A stretch of DNA of 64,000 bases, from assembly GCA_902627245.1 (NCBI GenBank), contig CACOIH010000005.1, positions 1-64,000 of the forward strand, given 5' to 3'. The stretch is from an uncultured Alphaproteobacteria bacterium. GTDB taxonomy: Bacteria; Pseudomonadota; Alphaproteobacteria; HIMB59; GCA-002718135. Made by a program: the position numbers and the translations under genes. Shown piece by piece: positions 1 through 9,272 of this stretch (its first letter is position 1; every line of letters starts with the position of its first letter). Under the pieces are notes generated by a model. The model was not told the DNA's origin. It was given only the letters and a program-made list of their open reading frames with translations, and made no database searches.

Positions 1-193
1 ACTGATCTTTTTTATTAAACCAATGAACTCTGAATAAGTTTAATGGATTAACATCGTTATTATTTATATTTTTAAGAGAATTTTTTATATCTTCATTAAT
101 ACTTTCAGGATTTTGCAGTTCCTTAATACTTGGTAACACAACTCCTTTTGATTTAAAATAATCCGATGTTTTCTTAATGACAGCTTGATTCAT
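1..193 (-). CDS. PLP-dependent enzyme beta-subunit-like protein (N-terminal fragment, runs off window)
   Basis: Reverse-strand translation from ATG at 193: MNQAVIKKTSDYFKSKGVVLPSIKELQNPESINEDIKNSLKNINNNDVNPLNLFRVHWFNKKDQ; open to window edge; 3 nt after the upstream gene's stop. Family call from the LFRVHWFN-type N-terminus only. Confidence 0.5.
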   Translation of the reverse strand, partial: MNQAVIKKTSDYFKSKGVVLPSIKELQNPESINEDIKNSLKNINNNDVNPLNLFRVHWFNKKDQ

Positions 194-196
194 ATG

Positions 197-1171
197 TTAA
201 GTTTTAATGCCTAAATTATTTTTTTTACAGATATTATATGTATATCTTGCTATTGCAGTATCTTGTACACCCGTTCCTGTCAAATCACATATTGTAATAT
301 CATCTTTATTTTTTCTTCCCAAACTTGGATCAATTATTATACTACCAAGGTCATTAAATTTATCATAAGGTGATATTAAGTTAGACTTAATGGCATGATG
401 TAATTCTCCTAAAATAATTGTTTGTGCTTGACTATCTGGAACATACTTATCACATAGTTTTATCATAGTTGGTTGTAATTCATTTTTTTGTTCAGCATCA
501 GATCCCATAGCCGTTATATGAGTACCTTTTTTTATCCAATCAAATTCTAGAAGAGGTTTTTTACTAGGAGTTGTTGTGATAATAATATCTGAACCACTAG
601 CTAAATCCTTACAGGTTTCAGATATATTTATATCAATTTTTAAGTCTTTTAGACTATCTACAAATTGATTAACCTTGTCTTTGTCACGTGCCCATACATT
701 TATTTTGTTAATTTTTCTTACTAACAAGGTTGCTTGCAGTTGTAATCTTGCTTGAATTCCAGCTCCAATAATTCCTACAGTATTAGCATCTTGATTTGAT
801 AAGTATTTTGAAGCTATTGCACCTGCTATTGCTGTTCTTGTATCAGTCAAATATCCCTCATCTAGTAAAACAGATTTTATTACTCCAGTCTCAGAATCTA
901 GCAGAACCATTAATCCATTACTAGATGGTAAGCCTAATTTAGGGTTATCAAAAAAACCAGAGGCTATTTTTATTGCAAAACTATCTAAGCCTTCAATATA
1001 GGCAGCTTTAACATCTGATTCACCGTGGAATTTTTCAATATCAATTCTCATTATAGGAGGCATTACAGTTTTCCCTTTTGATAAACTTATAAAAGCTTCT
1101 TCTATTATTGGTATTAGATCTTCATTAAGATCCACATGTTGAATAATATCTTTTTTTTTAAGGATGAGCAT
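197..1171 (-). CDS. eutC: Ornithine cyclodeaminase/mu-crystallin family protein, EutC-like
   Basis: Rossmann motif VGIIGAGIQARLQLQA and DTRTAIAGAIASKYL typical of OCD/mu-crystallin; adjacent to EutB- and EutA-like genes. Confidence 0.75.
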   Translation of the reverse strand: MLILKKKDIIQHVDLNEDLIPIIEEAFISLSKGKTVMPPIMRIDIEKFHGESDVKAAYIEGLDSFAIKIASGFFDNPKLGLPSSNGLMVLLDSETGVIKSVLLDEGYLTDTRTAIAGAIASKYLSNQDANTVGIIGAGIQARLQLQATLLVRKINKINVWARDKDKVNQFVDSLKDLKIDINISETCKDLASGSDIIITTTPSKKPLLEFDWIKKGTHITAMGSDAEQKNELQPTMIKLCDKYVPDSQAQTIILGELHHAIKSNLISPYDKFNDLGSIIIDPSLGRKNKDDITICDLTGTGVQDTAIARYTYNICKKNNLGIKT

Positions 1172-2120
1172 TACTTAAAACTTTATTAAATAAATCTGAG
1201 TCAATATTTCCTCCACAAATTAAACAAATTATATTTTTTCCTAGATGCGATGTTAATTTATCTTTAACAACCATAACACTAGTTGCAGCTGCTCCTTCTG
1301 ATACTATTTTATGTTCCATGAAATTTATTCTAATACCCTCTGCTATTTTTTCTTCACTAACTAAAACAAAATCATCGACATATTGTTTTACAATATTAAA
1401 TGTAAATTTGTTATCTAAGCCAATGCTTCCACCTAAGCAGTCCGCTAAAGTTTCTATTTCATCAACATCTACTGGCTCTCCTTTTTTTAGGCTTTCATAC
1501 ATAGAGGGGCCTCTTTCCATAGATACAGCAATTACCTTTGTATCTGGTTTTTGAAGTTTAATTGCTTGCGCTATTCCAGAAATTAGCCCTCCACCTGAAG
1601 TAGGTATAATCACTGTATCAACTTCAGGAAATTCCTTTAGCATTTCAAGACCGACAGTTCCTTGACCAATAATTATATCTTCATCATCAAAAGGATGAAT
1701 TAACGTAATATTTTTTTCTTTTGAAAGCTGTTTAGCAAATAAATCTGCTTCATCGCTATTTTTTCCAACTATCTCAACTTTTGCCCCTAAGTTTTCAATA
1801 GCCTCTTTTCTATAACTAGGAACCATTGATGACATATATATAGTTGATTGAATTCCTAATACTTTTGAGGCAAATGCAACTCCTTTTCCATGATTTCCTG
1901 TAGAAACTGCAATCACACCTTGTTCCTTTTCTCTTTCGCTTAAAGAAAGAAGCTTGTTAACTGCACCTCTTAACTTAAAAGATCCAGTAATTTGAAAATT
2001 TTCTAGTTTCAGTTTTACTTTGGAGTTTTTTGATAAGTATTGAGAATATACCAGTGGAGTGTAGTTTACATAAGGTAAAATTTTCTTATGTGCATCTTGT
2101 ATTTGTTGAAGTGTAATCAA
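1158..2120 (-). CDS. eutB: Threonine dehydratase/serine racemase-like PLP enzyme, EutB-like
   Basis: PLP lysine motif GSFKLRGA, STGNHGKGVA, glycine loop TSGGGLISG; overlaps eutC by 14 nt. Confidence 0.75.
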   Translation of the reverse strand: MITLQQIQDAHKKILPYVNYTPLVYSQYLSKNSKVKLKLENFQITGSFKLRGAVNKLLSLSEREKEQGVIAVSTGNHGKGVAFASKVLGIQSTIYMSSMVPSYRKEAIENLGAKVEIVGKNSDEADLFAKQLSKEKNITLIHPFDDEDIIIGQGTVGLEMLKEFPEVDTVIIPTSGGGLISGIAQAIKLQKPDTKVIAVSMERGPSMYESLKKGEPVDVDEIETLADCLGGSIGLDNKFTFNIVKQYVDDFVLVSEEKIAEGIRINFMEHKIVSEGAAATSVMVVKDKLTSHLGKNIICLICGGNIDSDLFNKVLSNAHP

Positions 2121-2132
2121 TTTAAACCTAAA

Positions 2133-2888
2133 TCAATGTAATTTAAAAAGTTTGCCAAAACCATCAATTTTATTATTTGTTTTTGATAAACGTAAAGAGT
2201 CCCATATTATGGCCTGATTACTTGAGATAATATTTATTTTTAAATTTTCTTCTAATTCTTCAATTAAATCTAAAATTTTTAAAGCTGTGCATGAAACGAA
2301 TAGGCAATCAATGTCTCCTAAATCTATTGATGAAATTGTTTGTATTAAACTATCTGCTGTAACCTTTGCAATTTCAGAGTCATAATTCAAATTAAATGAA
2401 TTGAAAGACTTAATATCAAATTCATTTTTAATTAGATATTCATATACTTTAATGTTTACTTCTTTAGGGTAAGGCGTGAGAACTGCAATTTTTTTGAAAT
2501 TTGATAATTTAAAAGCCTTAATTGCAGCAGTTATTGGAGTAGTTATCAATGCATCTGATTTAGATTTATGTATTTCAGATTTTATTCTCTCTTCACCTAT
2601 TTCAATTGTACCAGAAGTACATCCATATGCAACTACATCAAGTTTCTCATTTGGTAATATTTGATTTGTTGTTTCAGTAATATGATCTGCCATCTTGATA
2701 TAATTTTCATGGGTGAGAGGATTTAAAAATGGAATTCTATTAAAAAAAATATCTATTGGTAAATTATAACAAACTTTTCTATAATCTTGTTCAATTGTGA
2801 AATCAGTTGATAGAGTTATGACGCCTATTTTATTGAAGTCAGTATCTTTTAAATCAGCTTTAAAATTATTTTGATTAAAATTATTCAT
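2133..2888 (-). CDS. eutA: Asp/Glu racemase / arylmalonate decarboxylase-like protein, EutA-like
   Basis: Two catalytic-type cysteines (VAYGCTSGT, LFVSCTAL); position in eutA-B-C order. Confidence 0.7.
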   Translation of the reverse strand: MNNFNQNNFKADLKDTDFNKIGVITLSTDFTIEQDYRKVCYNLPIDIFFNRIPFLNPLTHENYIKMADHITETTNQILPNEKLDVVAYGCTSGTIEIGEERIKSEIHKSKSDALITTPITAAIKAFKLSNFKKIAVLTPYPKEVNIKVYEYLIKNEFDIKSFNSFNLNYDSEIAKVTADSLIQTISSIDLGDIDCLFVSCTALKILDLIEELEENLKINIISSNQAIIWDSLRLSKTNNKIDGFGKLFKLH

Positions 2889-3991
2889 TATTGATTAGGA
2901 AAGTAATCTTCACATTCTCCCTGTCTATAAACATCTGTAGTTGCACAATGAAGGCTTCCACCAAAAGCATAAGCATCTCTGAAAGGAACTGGAATTACGT
3001 CCATACCAAAACCTTCTATTTGTTTAATCATTTTTTCCTCAGAAGCTTCAACACAAATTGTTTTTGGATTTAAAATCAGAACATTCATTGATAACCATAT
3101 TGATGAATAACACATAGGAGGTGGAGTATTATGGACAGAAGGTGCTGCTTCATGTATCTCCCAATTATTATCATCAAATATTTTTCTTTGATCATTTGAT
3201 ATTTTTCTATTTGGATTAATAATTATAACTCCTGGTTTAATCGGGGTAAAACATGCATCAATGTGTGTTGGTATTAATTCTCCAGGTAAATTTATTTGAT
3301 GAACTCGATGGTTTGGAAAATGTCTTTTAAGCCAATTCAAACCCTTTAAGTTAGATGTAAAATTATTATGATAAAATAAATCTTTACCAAATCGCAAAAC
3401 TTCAGCGGCATCAAAAAGAGGTTCTTGTTCTGTTAGTATCATATCCCTTTCATGAATTTTTTTATGTCTTTCTTCTTCTGTAATTCCTTCTGGTAAGTAA
3501 TTTGATTTATAAGTTTTAGCTGTTAAGCGAGGTTTTGGTGCTGACTCCCATCGCATATTAGGATCTTCATCATAATATTTTTCAAGTAAAGGTCTGTAAG
3601 CAAGATATTCAAACCAACGACAACGATATGACATTGGAGCTTCGAGCATCTCGTTTCCAACTGTTAATATTACATCTCTTGGAGGCATTGAACCAAATTG
3701 CCCATCATTTTGCCAATCTGGAGTTTCAATTGATTTTGTAAAATCAATTGGAGTTGGTCGGTCAACTCTAATATTATGTGATTCAAGAATTTTAATGAAA
3801 TTATCTAACTGAATATTTGCTTTATCAATAGATTCTTTACTTCGAGGTCCATGCGAACCCACCATACCACTATCTTTACTTACTTTAGGTTCTAATGCTG
3901 GTTCCATTGGTGGTACATTAGAATTTTCTACGGTTCCTACAATCACATGCTTAAGCGGATCCCATTCATTCCAAGAATTTACTATTGTCAT
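2888..3991 (-). CDS. Amidinotransferase, glycine amidinotransferase (AGAT) family
   Basis: Family motifs PTHIDACFTPIKPG and catalytic-Cys region FGGSLHCATTDVYRQG; stop/start overlap with eutA-like gene at 2888. Confidence 0.85.
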   Translation of the reverse strand: MTIVNSWNEWDPLKHVIVGTVENSNVPPMEPALEPKVSKDSGMVGSHGPRSKESIDKANIQLDNFIKILESHNIRVDRPTPIDFTKSIETPDWQNDGQFGSMPPRDVILTVGNEMLEAPMSYRCRWFEYLAYRPLLEKYYDEDPNMRWESAPKPRLTAKTYKSNYLPEGITEEERHKKIHERDMILTEQEPLFDAAEVLRFGKDLFYHNNFTSNLKGLNWLKRHFPNHRVHQINLPGELIPTHIDACFTPIKPGVIIINPNRKISNDQRKIFDDNNWEIHEAAPSVHNTPPPMCYSSIWLSMNVLILNPKTICVEASEEKMIKQIEGFGMDVIPVPFRDAYAFGGSLHCATTDVYRQGECEDYFPNQ

Positions 3992-4033
3992 TATAATTTC
4001 CTTAATTTAAGTTATCTTTTATAATTAACGCCT

Positions 4034-5485
4034 ATGGAATTAAACAATAAATCACTCTTTAAAGAAAAATGTTTTGTAAATGGACAATGGGAAGATGGAC
4101 AAAATAACAATAGAATAGAAGTTAACAATCCAGCTACTATGGAAATTATTGGTAAAGTGCCAAACTTTACAGCAGATGAAACTAAATCCGTAATAGAATA
4201 TGCTGATAATGCATTTCAATCATGGAAAAACACTACTGCAAAAGAAAGATCAATTATTTTAAAAAAATGGAGTGATCTAATAGTTGATAATGTTGATGAT
4301 CTAGCAAAAATAATGACTGTTGAACAGGGCAAGCCTCTTGCTGAGGCTAAAGGTGAAATATTGATGGGTGCTTCGTATATTGAATTTTACGCTGAGGAAG
4401 CAAAACGAGTTTATGGTGATATTATACCTGACCCCAGACCTGGGAAAAGAATTGTAATTATTAAACAACCTGTCGGAGTTGTTGGTGCAATTACACCATG
4501 GAATTTCCCAAACTCTATGATAACACGAAAATGTGCTGCAGCTCTAGCAGTTGGATGTACAACAGTTGTTAAACCTGCAAGCCAAACTCCTTTTTCGGCA
4601 TTAGCAGTAGCTGAATTAGCTAAACTTGCAGGATTTCCTGATGGGGTATTTAATATTATTACTGGATCAGCAAAAGAAATTGGAATGGAATTAACTAAAA
4701 ATCCAAAAATAAAAAAAATATCTTTTACAGGATCAACAGAAGTTGGGAAAATATTAATGGAACAAAGTGCTTCTACTGTAAAAAAGATGTCTATGGAATT
4801 AGGTGGGCATGCTCCTTTTATAGTTTTTGAAGATGCAGATATTGATGAAGCAGTAGAAGGCGCATTGCAAAGCAAGTTTAGAAATAGTGGACAAACTTGT
4901 ATTTGTACAAATAGACTTTTTGTTCATGAAAATGTGTATGATGTTTTTTTGGAAAAATTTACAAATGGAGTAAAAAAAATAAAAGTTGGAAATGGGTTAG
5001 ATGAAGGCATTGTTTCTGGTCCACTTATTGATAAATCTTCATTGGAAAAAGTTATTGATCATGTTCAAGATGCAGTAAATATAGGAGCTAAAATTGCAGT
5101 AGGAGGTGATGTTCATCCCTTAGGAGGTAATTTTTACCAACCAACAGTCTTATCAAATGTTTCAACTAAAGCCAAAATAACATTTGAAGAAACATTTGGT
5201 CCGGTAGCGCCAGTATATAAATTTTCAAATGATGAAGAAGTTATTAAAATGGCAAACGATACTCCATATGGACTTGCGTCGTACTTCTATTCACGAGATA
5301 TTGGAAAAATTTGGAGAGTAGCTGAAGCGCTAGAATATGGGATTGTATCAATTAATAATGGATTACCAACTATACCCGAAGTACCATTTGGTGGAGTCAA
5401 AGAGTCAGGAATGGGTCGAGAAGGGTCGAGGTATGGTTTAGATGATTATTTAATTATAAAATATATATCAATGGGAGGTATCTAA
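4034..5485 (+). CDS. gabD: NAD(P)-dependent succinate-semialdehyde dehydrogenase-like aldehyde dehydrogenase
   Basis: ALDH motifs PWNFPNSMITRK, FTGSTEVGK, MELGGHAPFIVFEDAD, NSGQTCICTNR. Confidence 0.85.
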   Translation: MELNNKSLFKEKCFVNGQWEDGQNNNRIEVNNPATMEIIGKVPNFTADETKSVIEYADNAFQSWKNTTAKERSIILKKWSDLIVDNVDDLAKIMTVEQGKPLAEAKGEILMGASYIEFYAEEAKRVYGDIIPDPRPGKRIVIIKQPVGVVGAITPWNFPNSMITRKCAAALAVGCTTVVKPASQTPFSALAVAELAKLAGFPDGVFNIITGSAKEIGMELTKNPKIKKISFTGSTEVGKILMEQSASTVKKMSMELGGHAPFIVFEDADIDEAVEGALQSKFRNSGQTCICTNRLFVHENVYDVFLEKFTNGVKKIKVGNGLDEGIVSGPLIDKSSLEKVIDHVQDAVNIGAKIAVGGDVHPLGGNFYQPTVLSNVSTKAKITFEETFGPVAPVYKFSNDEEVIKMANDTPYGLASYFYSRDIGKIWRVAEALEYGIVSINNGLPTIPEVPFGGVKESGMGREGSRYGLDDYLIIKYISMGGI

Positions 5486-6372
5486 GAAAGCCAAGCTGCA
5501 CCCCTAACACCGCTTGAGTCTCCGTGAATATTCTTAACAACTTTAGTATGGAAGGTATCAGTAAATACATATTTTTTTAGAGCTTCATCGATGTTATCAT
5601 AAATAAAATCAATATTTGACATACCCCCACCTAAAACTATTACATCAGGATCAAGAATATTACAAATCAATGACAAACCTCTTGCTAGATGGTCAGTGTA
5701 TTGCTCGAGAGCAAAAATACAATCTGGATCATTTTCTTTAAATCCCTCTAATATTTTATGTGAATCATAATTTTTATTAAAACGTAAGTTAAAAGTTGAA
5801 GCAAAGCCAGGTCCGGAAACGTACGTTTCCATACAGCCATTTTTTCCACAATAACAATCTTTAACATATTTTTTTTCATCATCTGATCTACTAGGTAAAG
5901 TAACGTGTCCCCACTCACCACCAATATTATTTCTACCTTGTAGGACTTTATGATCTATAACTATTCCACCTCCTGTGCCAGTACCTATAATTACTCCAAA
6001 TACAACTTTGAAACCTTTTCCACCACCATCCACAGCTTCAGATAAAGCAAAACAATTTGCATCATTTTCCAAATTAACTTTTCTATTTAAAATTTTTTCT
6101 AAATCTTTTTTTAACGGTTTACCATTAAGCCATATCGAATTTGCGTTTTTAATTAATGCAGTGTCAGCAGATATTGCTCCAGGCATACCAATGCCTATAG
6201 ACTCAACGACACCGAAGGAGTTTTCAAAATTTTTAATTATAGAAAGTATACCATTGATAGTACCATCATAGTTCTTTTCAGTTTTAATTCTTTCTCGCTT
6301 TAATTCTTTACCAGAAGAGTCAATTAGAATGCCTTCAGTCTTGGTACCTCCCAAATCAATTCCAATTTTCAT
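5482..6372 (-). CDS. ROK family sugar kinase (fructokinase/N-acetylhexosamine kinase-like)
   Basis: N-terminal IGIDLGGTKTEG, GTGTGGGIV, zinc motif CYCGKNGCMETY. Confidence 0.85.
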   Translation of the reverse strand: MKIGIDLGGTKTEGILIDSSGKELKRERIKTEKNYDGTINGILSIIKNFENSFGVVESIGIGMPGAISADTALIKNANSIWLNGKPLKKDLEKILNRKVNLENDANCFALSEAVDGGGKGFKVVFGVIIGTGTGGGIVIDHKVLQGRNNIGGEWGHVTLPSRSDDEKKYVKDCYCGKNGCMETYVSGPGFASTFNLRFNKNYDSHKILEGFKENDPDCIFALEQYTDHLARGLSLICNILDPDVIVLGGGMSNIDFIYDNIDEALKKYVFTDTFHTKVVKNIHGDSSGVRGAAWLS

Positions 6373-6377
6373 TAAAG

Positions 6378-6947
6378 TTATTTTTTAATAACTTTTTGTA
6401 AAGTAGGAATTAAGGCAACTGCTAGAGCAATTTTAAATAATTCGCTTGGAATAAAAGGTAATAAACCACCTGCTATTGCTTTGTCGAAACCAATAATAGC
6501 CCCAAGGTAAACTATGCCGATTAAAAAAGTAATTATGCTTCCTAAAAATAAAGAAATTGTTGCTTTCAAATATGTTTTGCTAAATCCTCTATCAGCTAGA
6601 TAACTTATCAATACTACAGATATTAACATTCCATAAAGAAAACCTACAGAAGGTTGGGATATAAAATAGGTCAGTCCACCACCTTTTGCAAATACTGGAA
6701 GTCCAACTGCACCTTCAAAAAGGTATAAAGCTACCGTTGCAAAGGATAATCTAACACTATAAGTCATCCCAATTAAAAAAATTACAAACGTTTGCATTGT
6801 CATGGGTACTGGCCAAAAAGGAACTTGTATTTTAGATGAAAAAGCTAGTAAAATTGTTCCAAAAAGGGCTAATATAATATTAAGAAAGTAAGAATTTACA
6901 TTTTCAAAACTCTTCAACTTATTTATTAAAATTCTATCATTATTCAT
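6378..6947 (-). CDS. bioY: BioY biotin transporter substrate-binding component
   Basis: BioY-type sequence PFWPVPMTMQTFVIFLIGMTYSVRLSFATVALYLFEGAVGLPVFAKGGGL. Confidence 0.9.
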   Translation of the reverse strand: MNNDRILINKLKSFENVNSYFLNIILALFGTILLAFSSKIQVPFWPVPMTMQTFVIFLIGMTYSVRLSFATVALYLFEGAVGLPVFAKGGGLTYFISQPSVGFLYGMLISVVLISYLADRGFSKTYLKATISLFLGSIITFLIGIVYLGAIIGFDKAIAGGLLPFIPSELFKIALAVALIPTLQKVIKK

Positions 6948-6972
6948 AAACTTATCCTTTAATAGTTTGTAA

Positions 6973-7911
6973 TTAAACTAATTTATATTTTGCTTCAAGC
7001 TTATCCCAAAAAACTTTTTCTAAATTGACATTGTTAAGATCATTGATTTGCTTGATTCCAGTTGGAGAAGTCACATTAATTTCAGTTAAGTAGTCTCCAA
7101 TAATGTCAATTCCCACAAAAAAAAGATTATTTTTTCTTAATTCTGGTCCAACAACCTCAACAATTTCTTTATCACGAAATACTAAATCTGATTTACTTGG
7201 TATACCACCTGCATGAAAATTTGCTTTTATATTGCCATCTTTTGGTATTCTAGCTACTGAACCGTAATATATTCCATCAATTAATATCAATCTTCTATCA
7301 CCTTGTTCTATTTCTTTGATATATTTTTGAATCATTATTGGTAAATCAAGATACTGCCTTAAAATATCTGGATTGAAATTTTTTTTATTAAACCTGTGAA
7401 TTCCTACACCACCATTACCGTAAAGGGGTTTTGTTATTATGTCGTCAAATTCATCTAAAGCTTGATATATATCATTAATATTTTTTGTAACTATAGTTTG
7501 AGGCATAAACTCTTTAAAATTAAATGTGAATAATTTTTCAGTAGCATTTCTTACAGCTTTAGGATCATTAATTACCTTGGTAGTCGCCGGTAATAGATCC
7601 AAAATATAGGTTGAGGTAATATAGTTCATATCAAAAGGAGGATCTTGACGCAAAAAAACAAATTTAAAATTTTTTAATTCTACTGTAATTTTATCTGAAG
7701 TGTATTTGAAATAATTATTATTTTCTAAATTTAATTGTAAATAATAACCAGTTGCTTGAACATTGCCATTTTTGATTACCAAATTATTTGGTTCATAATA
7801 AAAAATTTTGTAGTTTCTTTTCTGACCTTCTAAGCCTATCAAAAAAGATGTATCAAATTCGTAATCTATTGTTTCAATATTATCCATTTGAATTGCTATT
7901 TGATTTTTCAT
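6973..7911 (-). CDS. gshB: Glutathione synthetase
   Basis: MNYITSTYILDL, ATP-grasp region KPLYGNGGVGIHRF, INVTSPTGIKQIN; downstream of gshA. Confidence 0.9.
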   Translation of the reverse strand: MKNQIAIQMDNIETIDYEFDTSFLIGLEGQKRNYKIFYYEPNNLVIKNGNVQATGYYLQLNLENNNYFKYTSDKITVELKNFKFVFLRQDPPFDMNYITSTYILDLLPATTKVINDPKAVRNATEKLFTFNFKEFMPQTIVTKNINDIYQALDEFDDIITKPLYGNGGVGIHRFNKKNFNPDILRQYLDLPIMIQKYIKEIEQGDRRLILIDGIYYGSVARIPKDGNIKANFHAGGIPSKSDLVFRDKEIVEVVGPELRKNNLFFVGIDIIGDYLTEINVTSPTGIKQINDLNNVNLEKVFWDKLEAKYKLV

Positions 7912-9251
7912 TAAAAAATATTTTCAGTATAAATTTTGTTAATATCATGATCCCATTCATTATTAAATTTATTGATTAATAAATCTGCTGGGGATTCTCC
8001 TCTGGATAAGTTAGATTCAAGATCTCTAACATAAAAAGTTTCATTGTATTTTTTATTTCTAGCTAGAATATTTCTAGCATTCAAACCCTGTTTTGAAATT
8101 TCAAAAAGGTTTTGCGCCACATCAAGAATTGTTCCATCTTTAAACTTAGCTTGCAAACCTTCTTTGGGAACAATATTATTTATATAATTTCTGTCATCTT
8201 GTGTCCAACTTTCAACCAACTCTTGAGCTTTATTAAATGAATCCTGATTGTAAACTAATCCAATCCAAAAAGCAGGTTGTGAGCATATTAAATCCCACGA
8301 GCAGGCGTCCATAGATCTGATTTCTAAAAATTGCTTTAGTCGAACTTGTGGAAATAAAGTTGATAAATGATTGATCCAATCATCAATTGTAGGTTCAATA
8401 ATTTTTTCATCTACTAATTTATTTTCAAAAAAATCTCTAAATGTATATTTAGTCATATTTATATATTTATTATTTCTAATGATAAAATACATAGGAATAT
8501 CAAGAGCGTAATCGACGTATTTTTCAAAATTAAAATCTTTTTTAAATATAAAGGGTAACAATCCAGTTCTATTTTTATCTGTATGATGCCAAAAGTGTGC
8601 CCTTAAACTTTTATATTCAGATATTTTTTTATTATCAAATGGAGAATTAGCAAAAATTGCAGTTGCAATTCCTTCAATGTTTAACATAAATCGAAATTTT
8701 CTTTTCATATCTTCTTCTGAGTAATAATCTAAATTCACTTGATTAGTGCATGTTCTTTTCATCATATGATGCCCAAGAGTCCCTACTTTTGGCATGTAGT
8801 TCTTCATTATGTTATATCTCTGTTTAGGCATCCATGGTAATTCATCTAATTTTAAACTTGGCTCAACACCTAAACCAAGTAAATTGAAACTAAATTCTTT
8901 ACCAATTTCTTTAAGTTCTTTTAAATGCCTAGTCGTTTCAGTACATGTCTGATGAATATTAGTTAGTTGTGCGCCTGATAACTCTAGCTGACCGCCTGGT
9001 TCTAAGGTAATACTCTCTCCAAAACGTCCTAATGCTATAATTGTTTTTCCATTGTCATCATATTTTGGTATCCAACCATTTTTGACAAATCTAAGAAGAA
9101 TATCCTTGATACCGTTTTGCATGTTATAAGAAACTTGTTTATTGGTTTTCTTGCTAAGTACAAATTTTTCATGTTCAACACCTATCTTTAGATTATTTTT
9201 ATCTTTTATCCCTTTAAAAAAGTAATCTATCAAATCATTTTTTTTTATCAT
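7911..9251 (-). CDS. gshA: Glutamate-cysteine ligase
   Basis: IGVEHEKFVL, EPGGQLELSGAQL, RSMDACSWDLICSQPAFWIGLVY. Confidence 0.9.
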   Translation of the reverse strand: MIKKNDLIDYFFKGIKDKNNLKIGVEHEKFVLSKKTNKQVSYNMQNGIKDILLRFVKNGWIPKYDDNGKTIIALGRFGESITLEPGGQLELSGAQLTNIHQTCTETTRHLKELKEIGKEFSFNLLGLGVEPSLKLDELPWMPKQRYNIMKNYMPKVGTLGHHMMKRTCTNQVNLDYYSEEDMKRKFRFMLNIEGIATAIFANSPFDNKKISEYKSLRAHFWHHTDKNRTGLLPFIFKKDFNFEKYVDYALDIPMYFIIRNNKYINMTKYTFRDFFENKLVDEKIIEPTIDDWINHLSTLFPQVRLKQFLEIRSMDACSWDLICSQPAFWIGLVYNQDSFNKAQELVESWTQDDRNYINNIVPKEGLQAKFKDGTILDVAQNLFEISKQGLNARNILARNKKYNETFYVRDLESNLSRGESPADLLINKFNNEWDHDINKIYTENIF

Positions 9252-9272
9252 ACGAATTATATATAGTGTGTA

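Noticed and set aside
4411-4875. 154-aa antisense ORF
   Set aside because: Lies fully inside the conserved aldehyde dehydrogenase gene on the opposite strand; no recognisable motifs.
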